From the NCBI GenBank assembly GCA_947492825.1, contig CANLNT010000001.1:2294001-2358000 (forward strand): a DNA stretch of 64,000 nt, written 5' to 3'. Position 1 is the stretch's first letter; every line of letters starts with the position of its first letter. A program made the translations under genes and the position numbers. Shown piece after piece: positions 25,537 to 37,200 of the stretch. The notes beneath the pieces were generated by a model that was not told where the DNA came from, did not search any database, and saw only the letters and a program-made list of their open reading frames with translations. Source of the stretch: an uncultured Paracoccaceae bacterium (lineage in GTDB: Bacteria; Pseudomonadota; Alphaproteobacteria; Rhodobacterales; Rhodobacteraceae).

Positions 25537-25896
25537 ATGAAATTCACCGAAGAACACGAATGGCTGCGCGTCGAAGATGACGTTGTGGTCGTGGGCATCA
25601 CCGAACATGCCGCCACGCAACTGGGCGACATCGTCTTTGTCGAACTGCCAGAGGTCGGGACCGAAGTCGTCGTCGATGACGAAGCGGTGGTGATTGAAAG
25701 TGTGAAAGCCGCGTCCGACATCCTTGCCCCGCTAGATGGCGAAATTGTCGAAGTAAACGAGGCACTTGCCGACAATCCCGCACTGGTGAACGAGGACCCG
25801 CTGGGCGACGGCTGGTTCTTTAAGATCAAGTCGGGCGATCTGTCCAAGATGGACGAATACTTGGATGAAGCTGCCTACAAAGCGCTGGTGGAGTAA
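25537..25896 (+). CDS. gcvH: Glycine cleavage system H protein
   Basis: 119 residues, the normal size for this lipoyl carrier that shuttles the aminomethyl group between P, T and L proteins. The lipoylated lysine is K57 in [10 protein letters not shown]. The [14 protein letters not shown] start and the [13 protein letters not shown]-terminal segment are diagnostic. It lies 18 bases after gcvT and 5 before gcvP. The L protein (dihydrolipoyl dehydrogenase) could be supplied by lpdA elsewhere in the window. Confidence 0.98.
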   Translation: MKFTEEHEWLRVEDDVVVVGITEHAATQLGDIVFVELPEVGTEVVVDDEAVVIESVKAASDILAPLDGEIVEVNEALADNPALVNEDPLGDGWFFKIKSGDLSKMDEYLDEAAYKALVE

Positions 25897-25901
25897 CGCA
25901 C

Positions 25902-28742
25902 ATGACCTTCAAGCCGACAGATTATCTGCCCTATGATTTTGCCAACCGCCGCCATATTGGCCCCTCGCCCGCTGAAATGGCCGAGATGCTGCAGGTCGTC
26001 GGCGCGGATGATCTGGCGGCCTTGATTGACGACACCCTGCCCCCCGGCATCCGCCAGAAAGACCCGCTGGATTTCGGCAAGCCCAAGTCCGAACGCGAGC
26101 TGTTGCACCACATGCGGGTGACGGCGTCCAAGAACAAGGTGCTGACCAGCCTGATCGGCCAAGGCTATCACGGCACGATCACACCCCCCGCGATCCAGCG
26201 CAACATCCTTGAAAACCCCGCATGGTATACCGCCTATACCCCTTACCAGCCCGAGATTTCGCAGGGCCGACTTGAGGCACTGTTGAACTTTCAGACAATG
26301 GTCAGTGACCTGACCGGGCTTGAGATTGCCAATGCCTCGCTGCTGGATGAGGCAACGGCCTGCGCCGAAGCGATGACCATGGCGCAGCGGGTGGCCAAGT
26401 CCAAAGCCAATGCGTTCTTTGTTGATGAAAACTGCCATCCCCAGAACATCGCAGTGATCCAGACCCGTGCCGCCCCCTTGGGGATCGAGGTGATCGTCGG
26501 CAGCCCCGATGACATGGACGCATCGTCGGTTTTTGGCGCGATCTTCCAATACCCCGGCACTTATGGGCACTTGCGCGATTTCACCGACCAAATCGCAGCC
26601 CTGCATGATGCCAAGGCGATCGGCATTATCTCTGCCGATCCGCTGTCACTGACCCTGCTGAAAGAACCGGGTGCGATGGGGGCTGACATCGCCGTGGGCA
26701 CCACCCAGCGTTTTGGTGTGCCGGTGGGCTATGGCGGCCCACATGCCGCCTATATGGCGACCAAACAGCAATACGCACGCAACATGCCGGGCCGGATCGT
26801 GGGTGTCAGTGTCGACAGCCACGGCAACCGCGCCTACCGGTTGTCGCTGCAAACGCGCGAGCAGCACATTCGCCGCGAAAAGGCGACATCGAACGTTTGC
26901 ACGGCCCAAGCCCTGCTGGCTGTGATGGCCGGGTTTTATGCAGTGTTCCACGGGCCAGAGGGCCTTAAGGCCATTGCCCAGCGCATCCACCGCAAAACCG
27001 TCCGGCTGGCGCGCGGGCTGGAAGAGGCCGGGTTCAAGGTTGAGCCTGACGCCTTCTTTGACACTATCACCGTCGACGTGGGCCTGTTGCAGCGCGGCGT
27101 GATGCAGGCGGCGGTGAACGAGGGCGTGAACCTGCGCCGCGTGGGCAAGACCAAGGTTGGGATCACGCTCGATGAATATTGCCGCCCCGCCACGATCAAA
27201 AAAGTCTGGCGCGCCTTTGGCATTACGGAACGCGACACAGACCTGACCGCGGAATACCGGATGCCCGATGCGCTGGTGCGGCAGTCGGCCTATTTGACTC
27301 ACCCGGTCTTTCACATGAACCGGGCCGAGACCGAGATGATGCGCTATATGCGCCGCCTTGCAGATCGTGATCTGGCGCTGGATCGTGCAATGATCCCGCT
27401 TGGATCCTGCACGATGAAGCTCAATTCAGCGGCAGAGATGATGCCGGTCAGCTGGCGCGACTTTTCGCTGCTGCATCCCTATTGCCCGAAAGATCAGGCA
27501 GCGGGCTATCAAGAGATGATCGACGATCTGTCGGCCAAGCTGTGTGACATCACCGGCTATGCGGCGATTTCCATGCAGCCCAATTCCGGCGCTCAGGGCG
27601 AATACGCAGGCCTGCTGACGATTGCGGCCTACCACCGCGCCAACGGTCAGGGCCACCGCAACGTCTGCCTGATCCCTATGTCTGCGCATGGCACCAACCC
27701 GGCCAGCGCACAGATGGTCGGCTGGAAAGTCGTGGCGGTCAAATCGGCCACGAACGGCGATATTGATCTGGACGATTTCCGCGCCAAGGCGGAACAGCAC
27801 GCCGACAGCCTAGCAGGCTGCATGATTACCTATCCCAGCACTCACGGCGTGTTTGAGGAAACCGTGACCGAGGTTTGTCAAATCACCCATGACCACGGCG
27901 GGCAGGTCTATATCGACGGGGCCAACATGAACGCGATGGTGGGCCTGTCGCGCCCCGGTGATCTGGGCGGCGACGTCAGCCACCTGAACCTGCACAAGAC
28001 GTTTTGCATCCCGCATGGCGGTGGTGGCCCCGGCATGGGGCCGATTGGGGTCAAGGACCACCTTGTCCCGCATCTGCCGGGCGATCCCAACGGTGGTGAG
28101 GGCGCGGTCTCTGCCGCCGCCTTCGGATCGCCCTCGCTTTTGCCAATCTCCTGGGCCTATTGCCTGATGATGGGCGGCGAAGGTCTGACCCAAGCGACGC
28201 GCGTGGCGATCCTGAACGCCAATTACATCGCAGCGCGGCTCGCAGGGGCTTATGACGTACTTTACAAGGGGCCAACGGGCCGGGTGGCGCATGAATGTAT
28301 CATCGACACGCGCCCCTTTGCCGAACACGGGGTCACGGTGGATGACATCGCCAAACGGCTGATCGACTGCGGCTTTCACGCGCCCACGATGTCATGGCCC
28401 GTCGCTGGTACGCTGATGATCGAACCCACGGAATCCGAAACCAAGGCAGAGCTTGACCGTTTCTGCGATGCGATGCTGGCGATCCGGGCAGAGATTGACG
28501 CGGTGGCGAGCGGCTCTGTCGACTATGCGGCCAGCCCGCTGCACAACGCGCCACACACGATGGAAGACCTCGTGCGCGACTGGGACCGGCCCTATAGCCG
28601 CGAACAGGGCTGTTTCCCGCCGGGTGCGTTCCGCGTGGACAAATACTGGCCGCCGGTCAACCGGGTCGACAACGTGTTTGGCGATCGCAATCTGGTCTGC
28701 ATCTGCCCCCCGATGGAGGATTACGCAGAGGCCGCTGAGTAG
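25902..28742 (+). CDS. gcvP: Glycine dehydrogenase (decarboxylating), P protein
   Basis: 946 residues, the fused single-chain form of the PLP enzyme that decarboxylates glycine onto the H protein. The N-terminal half begins [19 protein letters not shown]. The C-terminal half has the PLP-lysine segment [23 protein letters not shown] and the family marker [16 protein letters not shown]. The gene ends the riboswitch-controlled operon and is followed at once by two tandem stem-loops. Confidence 0.98.
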   Translation: MTFKPTDYLPYDFANRRHIGPSPAEMAEMLQVVGADDLAALIDDTLPPGIRQKDPLDFGKPKSERELLHHMRVTASKNKVLTSLIGQGYHGTITPPAIQRNILENPAWYTAYTPYQPEISQGRLEALLNFQTMVSDLTGLEIANASLLDEATACAEAMTMAQRVAKSKANAFFVDENCHPQNIAVIQTRAAPLGIEVIVGSPDDMDASSVFGAIFQYPGTYGHLRDFTDQIAALHDAKAIGIISADPLSLTLLKEPGAMGADIAVGTTQRFGVPVGYGGPHAAYMATKQQYARNMPGRIVGVSVDSHGNRAYRLSLQTREQHIRREKATSNVCTAQALLAVMAGFYAVFHGPEGLKAIAQRIHRKTVRLARGLEEAGFKVEPDAFFDTITVDVGLLQRGVMQAAVNEGVNLRRVGKTKVGITLDEYCRPATIKKVWRAFGITERDTDLTAEYRMPDALVRQSAYLTHPVFHMNRAETEMMRYMRRLADRDLALDRAMIPLGSCTMKLNSAAEMMPVSWRDFSLLHPYCPKDQAAGYQEMIDDLSAKLCDITGYAAISMQPNSGAQGEYAGLLTIAAYHRANGQGHRNVCLIPMSAHGTNPASAQMVGWKVVAVKSATNGDIDLDDFRAKAEQHADSLAGCMITYPSTHGVFEETVTEVCQITHDHGGQVYIDGANMNAMVGLSRPGDLGGDVSHLNLHKTFCIPHGGGGPGMGPIGVKDHLVPHLPGDPNGGEGAVSAAAFGSPSLLPISWAYCLMMGGEGLTQATRVAILNANYIAARLAGAYDVLYKGPTGRVAHECIIDTRPFAEHGVTVDDIAKRLIDCGFHAPTMSWPVAGTLMIEPTESETKAELDRFCDAMLAIRAEIDAVASGSVDYAASPLHNAPHTMEDLVRDWDRPYSREQGCFPPGAFRVDKYWPPVNRVDNVFGDRNLVCICPPMEDYAEAAE

Positions 28743-28744
28743 GC

Positions 28745-28790
28745 GCCGGACTTTTTGAAAAAGTCCGGCCAAAATCTTTGAAGATTTTGG
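28745..28790. terminator. Two tandem perfect stem-loops after gcvP
   Basis: Hairpin 1 (28745-28769) has 12-bp arms, GCCGGACTTTTT and AAAAAGTCCGGC. Hairpin 2 (28769-28790) has arms CCAAAATCTT and AAGATTTTGG. They begin 3 bases past the gcvP stop. The embedded T5 run and position suggest transcript termination or 3'-end protection. Confidence 0.6.
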
Positions 28791-28827
28791 TGCCCCGCGA
28801 TAAAGGTCGGTCAAAACGGGAAATGCC

Positions 28828-29277
28828 ATGACACAGAGCACTACAATCGTCCTGTCCAGCGACCACGGCGCGGTGGATTTGCGGCAGGCCATCGCCGCAC
28901 ATCTGACCGCACAGGGCCACACCGTCCGCGACATTGGCCCGGTCACAACCGAAAGCACCGACTACCCCGCGCATGGGCAGGCGGCTGCGGACATCGTCGC
29001 GGCAGGAGAGGCTGATCTAGGCATCATCCTGTGTGGCACCGGTCAGGGCATCATGATGGCTGCCAACAAGGTGCCGGGCATTCGCTGCGGCGTCTGCATG
29101 GATACCTTCTCGGCCAAGATGATCCGCGCCCACAACGATGCCAATATGCTGGCCTTGGGCGCGCGGGTCATCGGCGAAAGCCTCGCGGTCGAGATCGTGG
29201 ATGCCTTCATGTCCACCCCGTTTGAGGGCGGACGTCATGCCAAGCGCGTGGATATGATCAAGGCGCTGGAATCCTAG
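28828..29277 (+). CDS. rpiB: Ribose-5-phosphate isomerase B
   Basis: 149 residues of the RpiB/LacAB family; interconverts ribulose 5-phosphate and ribose 5-phosphate. Active-site features are D12/H13 in SSDHGAVDLRQ, the catalytic C69 in GIILCGTGQGIMMAANK, and HNDANMLALGARVIG. A role in allose or related sugar-phosphate isomerisation is possible in this family. The start at 28828 follows a weak AACGGGAAATGCC ribosome site. It converges on the aldehyde dehydrogenase gene, with 22 bases between stops. Confidence 0.95.
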   Translation: MTQSTTIVLSSDHGAVDLRQAIAAHLTAQGHTVRDIGPVTTESTDYPAHGQAAADIVAAGEADLGIILCGTGQGIMMAANKVPGIRCGVCMDTFSAKMIRAHNDANMLALGARVIGESLAVEIVDAFMSTPFEGGRHAKRVDMIKALES

Positions 29278-29294
29278 CGCCCTGATCTTTTTTT
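29262..29294 (+). terminator. Probable intrinsic terminator of rpiB
   Basis: GGCGCT (29262-29267) pairs with AGCGCC (29276-29281) across the rpiB stop codon. Seven T follow at 29288-29294. The stem is short and the T tract is offset by six bases, so the call is moderate. Confidence 0.45.
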
Positions 29295-29299
29295 GACAT

Positions 29300-30751
29300 T
29301 CAGCAGGGATTTCCTGCCGAAATGTATGCGGTTTTGACTGTGGTATAGAACTCCGCCGCCGCCTTCCCCTGCTCGCGCGGCCCGTAAGAGCTGTCACCGC
29401 GGCCGCCGAACGGCACATGGTAATCCGTGCCAGCGGTGGGCAGGTTCACCGTCACAACACCGGTGCGGGCGTTGCGCCGGAAATGTGTGGCGCGTGCCAG
29501 TGACGTGGTGACAATGCCAGATGTCAGGCCAAAGTTGGTGTCATTGACCACGCCCAGCGCTTCGTCATAGCTGTCAACCTTGATCACGGCGGCCAGTGGC
29601 GCGAACATCTCTTCGCGGTTGATCCGCATCGCATTGGTGGTGCCCAAGAACACGCCGGGGGTCATGTAGTAGCCTTCTGTCGGCATCTCGACCCGTGTCC
29701 CACCGCAGACCAGTTCGGCCCCCTCGGATTTACCCAGATCGACGTAGCCCAGATTGCCCTGCAACTGATCCTCGGACACCACCGGTCCGATTTGTGTGCC
29801 CGCTTCCAATGCATGCCCGACCTTGAGCGCCTTTGTCGCGGCGATCAGTTTCTCGACAAAGGCGTCATGCACCGCGGCGTGGACGATCAACCGCGAGGAT
29901 GCCGTGCATTTCTGCCCCGACCCGCCAAAGGCCCCGCCTGCGGCCAGTGCAGCGGCCAGATCCAGATCGGCATCGTCCATCACCGCCAAGGCGTTCTTGG
30001 ACCCCATTTCCATCTGCACCTTGGTCAGGTTCTGAATGGCCGCCGTGGCGATCCTCTTGCCCACTGGCACCGACCCGGTAAAGGAAATTGCGTTGACCTT
30101 GGGGCTTTCGACCAGCCGCTGACCCACGTCGCGGCCCGCACCCATCACCAGATTGAAAAGACCCGGCGGAATGTCCTGTTTGGCGATGATTTCGGTCAGG
30201 GCCACGGCAGAGGCGGGCGTGACGTTCGCAGGCTTCCAGATCACCGCATTGCCGTAGCAAAGTGCCGGCGCGATCTTCCATGATGCGGTCGCCGTTGGAA
30301 AATTCCACGGGCTGATGATTGCGACCACGCCTACCGGTTCGCGCCGCACGTCCACCTCGATCCCGTCACGCACGCTATCTGCGTTTTCACCGATCTGGCG
30401 AAGTGTTTCGGCAGCGTAATATGTGAAAAACTGCCCGGCGCGATAAACCTCGCCCTTGCCCTCGGCCAGCGGCTTGCCCTCTTCGCGGCTCAGCAAGGTG
30501 CCCAACTCTTCGGCGCGGGCCATCATTTCGGACCCAATGGACATCAGCACGTTGTACTTGCGCTCAATCCCATAGGCCGCCCATGCGGCCTGTGCTGCCC
30601 GCGCTGCATCCAGCGCCTGTTCCAATTGGTCTGCACTGGCCTGCGCATAATGGCCGATCACATCCGACAGGTCAGACGGATTGCGGTTTTCCACCTCTGA
30701 CGTACCCGATACCCAGTCACCGCCGATATAGTTTTGATAGCTTTTGGTCAT
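29300..30751 (-). CDS. Aldehyde dehydrogenase family protein (ketoglutarate-semialdehyde-dehydrogenase-like)
   Basis: 483 residues of the NAD(P)-dependent ALDH superfamily. Catalytic C282 lies in GGSGQKCTASSR and the general base E248 in MEMGSKN; the oxyanion Asn is in ISPWNFPTA, and K173 lies in IWKPANVTPAS. Among family members the sequence most resembles 2,5-dioxovalerate (alpha-ketoglutaric semialdehyde) dehydrogenases, which finish oxidative pentose or uronate breakdown; this is a judgement from motif context. I chose ATG 30751 behind AGGGGAAC rather than the ATG at 30772. It follows the barrel gene on the same strand after an 84-base gap. Confidence 0.85.
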   Translation of the reverse strand: MTKSYQNYIGGDWVSGTSEVENRNPSDLSDVIGHYAQASADQLEQALDAARAAQAAWAAYGIERKYNVLMSIGSEMMARAEELGTLLSREEGKPLAEGKGEVYRAGQFFTYYAAETLRQIGENADSVRDGIEVDVRREPVGVVAIISPWNFPTATASWKIAPALCYGNAVIWKPANVTPASAVALTEIIAKQDIPPGLFNLVMGAGRDVGQRLVESPKVNAISFTGSVPVGKRIATAAIQNLTKVQMEMGSKNALAVMDDADLDLAAALAAGGAFGGSGQKCTASSRLIVHAAVHDAFVEKLIAATKALKVGHALEAGTQIGPVVSEDQLQGNLGYVDLGKSEGAELVCGGTRVEMPTEGYYMTPGVFLGTTNAMRINREEMFAPLAAVIKVDSYDEALGVVNDTNFGLTSGIVTTSLARATHFRRNARTGVVTVNLPTAGTDYHVPFGGRGDSSYGPREQGKAAAEFYTTVKTAYISAGNPC

Positions 30752-30835
30752 GAATGTTCCCCTTTGGCGCAAATTGCACCATCAGGGTCGCCGCCGTCCA
30801 ACCCAATTGCCCCTTTCGGCGCGCAAAGGCGACAT

Positions 30836-33800
30836 TCAGAACTGCGCTATGATGTTCAGGAACGCGCCTTGATCATCCCTTGTCAGGTCCGTCAGATCAT
30901 CCGAGAAGCTGCCAAAATTATAGCCCACCCCAACCTTGAGGTTTGCGTTCAGCGATTTGTAAACCGCACCCAGCGCGCTTGTCTCTGACGTGCCCGCATC
31001 CACAAGGTTCAACTGCCGCACCTCAATCAGCGCGTCCCAATCCTTGACCACATGCCAGCGGGCAGAGGCCGCGGCGAGCCAGGCATCATTGGCCGCATCC
31101 AGATTGCCATCCGCATCCAGCGTCTGGCTGCTGCGATAGCCGACCTTGCCACCCAGCGTCCATTGCGGGTTCAGGTCATAGGTCGCGTCTAGGCTGACCA
31201 CATGGCTACGCTGGCGGATGCCGCTGTCGTCGCTGGCATCCCGCAGCCCGTAGAGATCATAAAGATACCGATAGCGCGCCAGCACATTCAGCTTGTCATC
31301 CTGCGTCGGGCGGAAGGCATAGCCCAGCACCACATCGGCATAATTGCCGTCCACGAGCGTGCTTTGATCGGTCTGGGATCGGGCCAGATCGGCGGAAAAG
31401 ACCAACCGGCGCTCTTCGTCAATCTTGTAGGCCGCATTGGCCGATACCAGCAGGGTATCGGCGTTCACTTGCAAACCGTTCTGCAACCCGTCCTCGACCC
31501 GGTATTCCACCCGGCCAGAGGCGGACAGTTGGTCATCTTCATAGACCACGCCAAGGGTCAGCGCCTGCCGCTCAAAGTCATAAAGATCGCCATCATCCAC
31601 GCGTCCGAATTCCAGCGCTGTGGTGATCGACAGCGCGTCATTGGGTGCGTAGGTCAACCCATAGGCGCTGGTCAGCGATCGGTGCCGCCCAAACAGGTCA
31701 TAGGTATTTTCGCCGAACATATCGACGGTGCTGCTGACGCTTTGTGTGCCACCGGCCACAAACCGGCCCCGGTCGCGGCCATTCAGCACCAGACCATTCA
31801 GATCGCGGCCCGGTTCCAACTCGTAGCCCAAATACCGCGTGTTCCCGTTGCCATCATCGCGGCTGGCGGTGATGCGGCCACCGACACCCAGATCGCCGTC
31901 AGATACCTCGCCCGCGACGGCCCAGCCGTTGGCAAAGGCATAGGTCCCGCCCACGCCAAATCGGTTGTTCTCTGGCAGACCGACCACATCCACGGTCGCC
32001 TGCCCAAAGACGTAGACCGATGCGTCATCGCTGGGGCGGTAGGTCACTTTGGCGGCCACGTCCGTGCGGCTGCCGGGATTGGTGCCACCGGTGTTGTCCT
32101 GCACTTCCACGCCGACGGCATATTCCCATTGGTCAGAGGCTTCATAGGCCAGCTGCCAGGTGCCATCGACGGTGCGCACTCCGGCCTCATTTTCGTAGTG
32201 ATCAAAGCCCACCAACAGCGTCAGCCGGTCCAACAGCTTCACATCCGCCGACAGACCATAGAGCGTTTCATCGCTGGTCACGCTCAGATCAAGCGAAGAG
32301 AACCCGGCGGTGCGTTCTTCGTAATAGGCGTTGACCACGCCCTCGCCGCCCAGTCCCAATTCCGCCAGATCCGCCTGCGCTTCGACCTTGATCGCCTGTC
32401 CTGCATCGCCTGTGGCGGCGATGTCATCCACGATCAATCCGCCATCGGCAGAGAATGTACTGTCGAACCCGGTGCCTTCGGATTCGGCATATTCAATTTT
32501 GACAAAACTATTGTCCGACAGCGCCAAAAGCAGGTCGGCGCCAACCACCCGGTGATCCGTCACACCGGTTTCATCCAGCATTCCGCTAACCCCGAACCGC
32601 AGATTGTCGGTCACCCAGCCCTCGGCCCGGCCACCATAGGCAAAGCCGTCAACATCGCCTGCCGTGGGCGTGTGTTCATAGGCCGCGACCAACACCACAT
32701 CGGCGTCGCGCGCCGACCCGATGGAAAACAACCCGTCAGATGCCGAGGCCTCAATCGGGCGGGTCAGGGTCACGATGCCCTGAATGTAGTTGATTGCGTA
32801 ATCCTCGCCCGCGATCAGGGTTTGCGTGTCGATCACACGGCCGGTATCGGGGTCGCGCAACTGGATCGACAATGTCTCGGACGCCTGGGCAATATCCTGT
32901 TTTTCAAGGAAAAAGACCGTGCCACCTGTACCAAGGAAGACATCGCGCTGCGGCAGCATGTCGGGCTGGGCGGCATAAAGTGTCAGCGCCGCGCGCGCCT
33001 CGCCCGCTGGGGTCACGCTGGACGTCGCCAGCCCCGCCGACAGCCCGTAGAGCGACCGGTCGTTCTGCACAAAGCGGTTGTCACCAAGGTCGCTGTCAAA
33101 GTCGCCCCATTGCAGATAGTTCGCCTCGCGCTCGATCCGCAGGAACAGCTTGCCGGACGTGGGGGTGCGGTCTTCGATTGTGCTGTCATCGCCATAAGTG
33201 GGGTAGAGGTCTGCGGGGTCCACGCGCAACAGCAGCTGCCGGGGGTCACGTTCATCCAACCGGCGAAAGATCTGGTCCAGATCGCCTTCGCCTGTGTCCA
33301 GCGACCCGGTGATCCGGGTGCCGCCTGCGGTCTTGCCGTCAAAGAACCCCGCGACACGCCCTGTCTGATAGGTCTCGCGCCCGGTGGTGCTGTCGCCCTC
33401 GCGGATGCCAAAGGTCAGATCAGCGGTGGCGACATAGAACCATTCTGCGTTGGGGATGGTGATGTCGCGCGTCAGGTCCACGCGCTGGCCTGCACCATTC
33501 ACGCTGACATCCACGCCATAGTCGCCGGGTGGCAGAATGCGCTGGATCACAAAGCCACCGCTGCCGTCTGTCGGCACCACCTCGCCCAGCGCGACAACCC
33601 GCGCGCCGGGAGCTACATCGGTGCCGGATACGGTGACCGCCCCGCCGCTGACCGGGATGCCCCTGCGGCGCGCGCTGTCACTGCCGTCTTCGACGCCCTC
33701 GGCCAGACCGCGCGGGTCCGCGCGCATCACGGACAAGGGTGCGGTTTCGTCAAACCGGCCCTGCGCATCATAGACCCGGTGCACCACCACCAGATCATCG

Positions 33801-34213
33801 CCTTCTGGCAGGGTCAGGGCGACTTGCCCATTGGGATCAACCGGCACCGTGGCGACCGTGCGCGCGCCACCAAGGGCCGCGCGGTCAATCACGCGGATTT
33901 CGCCGCGCTGCACGAAGGCCGGATAGTTCAGCGCCGATTGCAGAGTGATTTGGTCGCCTGCGCGTCCCGGATCACCGACCAGTTCCACGTCCAGCCGCGG
34001 GTCGGCACCCAGCCCGTCAAAGACCACCTGCACATCAGCATTTGCCAACGCCACATCGGTGCGCCGCACGGTATCGACCACCACCGGATCACCGATGATC
34101 GCATCACCGTTCAGCGAGATGGCAAAGCCGTCTTGCGCCGCGGCAGGGAAAGCTGTGGCAAGGGCCAATGCACTGGTTAGCAGGGCTGTGTTTCGCATGT
34201 TCATCATCCGCAT
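30836..34213 (-). CDS. Large usher/translocon-like outer-membrane beta-barrel protein
   Basis: 1125 residues. A Sec signal peptide (cut near AFPAAAQ/DG) is followed by a beta-rich periplasmic region, a carboxypeptidase-regulatory-like beta-sandwich at about 185-250 (GARVVALGEVVPTDGSGGFVIQ), and a segment with YPTYGDDS (337-344) and EDYAINYIQGIVTLTRP (470-486). The latter motifs recall large outer-membrane ushers and SprA-like translocons. The rest, to the terminal phenylalanine (LNIIAQF), is alternating hydrophobic beta strands, i.e. a barrel with about 20 or more strands. There is no TonB box or plug. The start follows the giant DUF11 gene stop by one base (several close ATG codons, so the exact start is uncertain), implying a joint function: I infer export or anchoring of the giant protein. 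Confidence 0.78.
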   Translation of the reverse strand: MRMMNMRNTALLTSALALATAFPAAAQDGFAISLNGDAIIGDPVVVDTVRRTDVALANADVQVVFDGLGADPRLDVELVGDPGRAGDQITLQSALNYPAFVQRGEIRVIDRAALGGARTVATVPVDPNGQVALTLPEGDDLVVVHRVYDAQGRFDETAPLSVMRADPRGLAEGVEDGSDSARRRGIPVSGGAVTVSGTDVAPGARVVALGEVVPTDGSGGFVIQRILPPGDYGVDVSVNGAGQRVDLTRDITIPNAEWFYVATADLTFGIREGDSTTGRETYQTGRVAGFFDGKTAGGTRITGSLDTGEGDLDQIFRRLDERDPRQLLLRVDPADLYPTYGDDSTIEDRTPTSGKLFLRIEREANYLQWGDFDSDLGDNRFVQNDRSLYGLSAGLATSSVTPAGEARAALTLYAAQPDMLPQRDVFLGTGGTVFFLEKQDIAQASETLSIQLRDPDTGRVIDTQTLIAGEDYAINYIQGIVTLTRPIEASASDGLFSIGSARDADVVLVAAYEHTPTAGDVDGFAYGGRAEGWVTDNLRFGVSGMLDETGVTDHRVVGADLLLALSDNSFVKIEYAESEGTGFDSTFSADGGLIVDDIAATGDAGQAIKVEAQADLAELGLGGEGVVNAYYEERTAGFSSLDLSVTSDETLYGLSADVKLLDRLTLLVGFDHYENEAGVRTVDGTWQLAYEASDQWEYAVGVEVQDNTGGTNPGSRTDVAAKVTYRPSDDASVYVFGQATVDVVGLPENNRFGVGGTYAFANGWAVAGEVSDGDLGVGGRITASRDDGNGNTRYLGYELEPGRDLNGLVLNGRDRGRFVAGGTQSVSSTVDMFGENTYDLFGRHRSLTSAYGLTYAPNDALSITTALEFGRVDDGDLYDFERQALTLGVVYEDDQLSASGRVEYRVEDGLQNGLQVNADTLLVSANAAYKIDEERRLVFSADLARSQTDQSTLVDGNYADVVLGYAFRPTQDDKLNVLARYRYLYDLYGLRDASDDSGIRQRSHVVSLDATYDLNPQWTLGGKVGYRSSQTLDADGNLDAANDAWLAAASARWHVVKDWDALIEVRQLNLVDAGTSETSALGAVYKSLNANLKVGVGYNFGSFSDDLTDLTRDDQGAFLNIIAQF

Positions 34214-34214
34214 C

Positions 34215-37200
34215 CTATTGCACCGCCCGAATGGCCCGTACGATCCGCAAGCCTGCGCCGCGCCAGCGATCGCGGATCAAGGCCTCTGCCGCGTCCAGTC
34301 GCGCGCGCGCCAGTTCACGACCTTCGCCGTTCACATAGTAGTTCAGGTTCAGCACCACCGGGCTGTCGCCCACCTGCTGCGCCAAGTTGTCAATCCCCGA
34401 TGCCAGCGCGGCAGAGGGGGCCGCCCCGCTGCCAAAGGCCGCCGCCATCAGGTCAATGTCGACCACATTGCCCAGTGCTGCGCCAAAGTTCAGCTTGGCC
34501 ACTGTGCCCGGTGTCACCCGGATCGTGCGCGGGTTTTCGGTGGTGACGGCGTAGCCCGTGGGCAAGGTCCGCTCATCCAGTTTCAACGTGAAATTGGACC
34601 CAATCGACGCAGGCAGTTCCGCACATGGCACACTAAAGCGGCCATAGGCATCTGTGGTGATCAACGTGCCGTTCACCGTTGACAGGCGCACATTCGGCAA
34701 GCCCGGTTCTGCACCCGGTGTCAGCACCTCGGGTGCCAGCTTGCCGCCGCCTTTTCCGCCGTAGTAGGTCTGATCGGTGATCTGTGAGCGGTCAGGTTCA
34801 ATCACACCATCCTGATAACCGTTGAAGTTCTCATCATCGAACACCTTGCCGATGATGTCGGCGCATTCGAATACCGGCTCTGGCGGGCGGGTCAGGGTGG
34901 CGGTGGCGATGTTGGACACCACCTCGCCATCCGGGCCCAGCATATAGGCGCGGTTCACCATCTCGACCGCATCCCCCACCAAGCGCGCGTCAAAGGTCAC
35001 GCTGCTGGTGCCCAAAGGTGCCAGCGTCAGCGGAGACCAACGCAGCTGATTTCCAACCGTTTCGGGATCATCAATCGCTACGCCATCAAAGGCCGATGTG
35101 CCGGGCGTGTAGATCACACCGGCAGGCATGATATCGACCGCAGTCAGCTGCGCCTCTTCCTGTGCAAGGCGGTTCTGGAAGGTCAGCGTATAGGTTACCG
35201 TGCCACCGCGCAGCACCGTTTCCGGGGCCACCGATTTGGTGGCAAAGATGTCGGGGGCTGCGACCCTTGGTATCTCGACCGATGCGGTCACCGCCTCGGA
35301 AATGGTCGAGGACACCACCGAAACGACATTGGCCTGTCCGGGGAAGCCCTGGCTGGTGTCATAGTCCACATCAAACTGCAACGTGCCTGTGGCACCGGGT
35401 ACGAGTGAGACACCGCTGGTCAGCAGGTTGATGTCATTGCGACCGTCAAAGCCGGGGTTCGGCCCGCCTGTTCCGATCCAGCCGCTGGCTGTCGGCGTGG
35501 TGGTGCCGATCAGCTCTGCCGGGGTGGTGAACGCCACCAGATCATCGGTTACCTGCACCTCTGTCTGGGTAATGTTGCCGGTGTTGGTCACCGTCACATC
35601 AAAGGTCACGCGATAAAGGTTTGCGCCAATCAGCTCCGGTGTTGTGGCCTCTTTCGTGGCCTCGATGCTGGCAATCTGGTTGATCGCGATGACCGTCGGG
35701 TCATCGGTGGTATTGCCGTCATCATCAATCCCGTTGTCAGAGGTATCGGTGACCGGATCGCCACTTGGGTCCGTCGTTTCGGCCAAAGCGGTGTTCTCGA
35801 CCCCGCCGCTGTCGATGTCGGCCTGCGTCAGCGTATACAGCACGGTGAACGTGTTGATCGCACCGGGGATCAGCGAGGTTTCGTCAGTGCCACTGTCAAA
35901 GGTTATACTGTCCGGGGTCAGCGCATCGCCGTCCAAATTGGTCAGCGTATCGGTGATCACCAGATTGGTCAGCGTGACCGTGCCTGTGTTTTCGGCCGTA
36001 ATTGTGAATTCCACAACGTCACCGGCCACGACGGCCGCATCGAGGTCCGCAAATGGCACCGCAAGCTTGGTCACTTCAAGCGCGGGTGCAGGCGTGATGC
36101 TCAGCACCGTTGGGTCGTCAGAGGTGTTGCCATCGGTGTTGTCGCCATCGTCCGAGACATCGTCGACCGGGTCGCCATTGGGCGCAGTGGCCGTCACCGT
36201 TGCGGTGTTCGAAATGCCGCCTGCGTCCACGTCATCCTGTGTCAGCGTATAACGCAACTCGAACGTTAGCACCTGTCCCGGCGCGATCGACCCCGGCAAG
36301 CTGGCTGGGTTGACGATGGTCGGAGCCGCCGTCGACAGCACCGTGCCATTTGCGTCCGTCAGCGTGTCAGCGACATCAATACCAAAGAGTGTCGTGTTGC
36401 CCTGATTGGTTGCCACCAGCGCAAAGACCACCTCATCACCTGCCACAGCACCTGTGGTGGTGATCGTCTTCACCAGGCTCAGTGCGGGTCCGGGGACAAT
36501 TGCAAACTCGGTCGGGTCATCGTCGGTGTTGCCGTCGGTGTCATCGCCATCGTCAGAGGTGTCATTAACCGGTGTGCCAAAGGGATCAGTGGCTGCAACC
36601 AGCACGGTGTTATCAAACCCGCCTGCATCAATATCGGCCTGCGTGATCCGCTTGGTCCCGGTATAGGTCCAGACCTCGGTCACATCGAGCCGCCCGTCGC
36701 CATCAGTGTCACCGGACAGACTGCCAAATGGCGTGGTCAGCGTGGTCGGCGTGGCAGCAAAATTGCGGCGTGTCATCGTGTCGGTGATGCTGTCGATGTC
36801 CAGCGTCACATCGCCTGTGTTGACCAGTTGAAGGGTATAGGTGACGTCTGTCCCAAGGAAGGTGTTGGGCGCCGACGATGTCTTTGTCACCTCAAGCCCC
36901 GGCATCGCAGGCACTGCCGGTGTGGTGATCGTGTCGTCGCGATCCACCGGTGTGCCGCTGGGGTCCATCGCCGTGGCCGTGGCGGTGTTCTGGATCTCGC
37001 CTGCGTCCTTGTCGTCTTGGGTGACAGTGTAAGACAGCGTGCAGGTCGCATCGGTGGCGCCCACATCAAGTCGCGCGATGTCGCAGGTATAGGCGGGACT
37101 GACAATATCATCGGTGATGGTCAGATCAGTCAGCGTCACGTTGCCGGTGTTTTCCACCGTGAAGGTATAGGTGACACCGGTGCCAACCGCGCCAAAGGGG

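Noticed and set aside
31202-34180. A 992-codon open frame on the plus strand opposite the barrel gene
   Set aside because: It is an antisense shadow caused by GC-rich codon use. The minus-strand product has a signal peptide, beta-barrel pattern and terminal Phe, whereas this frame has no recognisable domain or ribosome site.
30836-34213. Barrel protein as a TonB-dependent receptor
   Set aside because: No TonB box or plug-domain motifs are visible in the N-terminal 300 residues. That part reads as beta-sandwich/usher-like instead.
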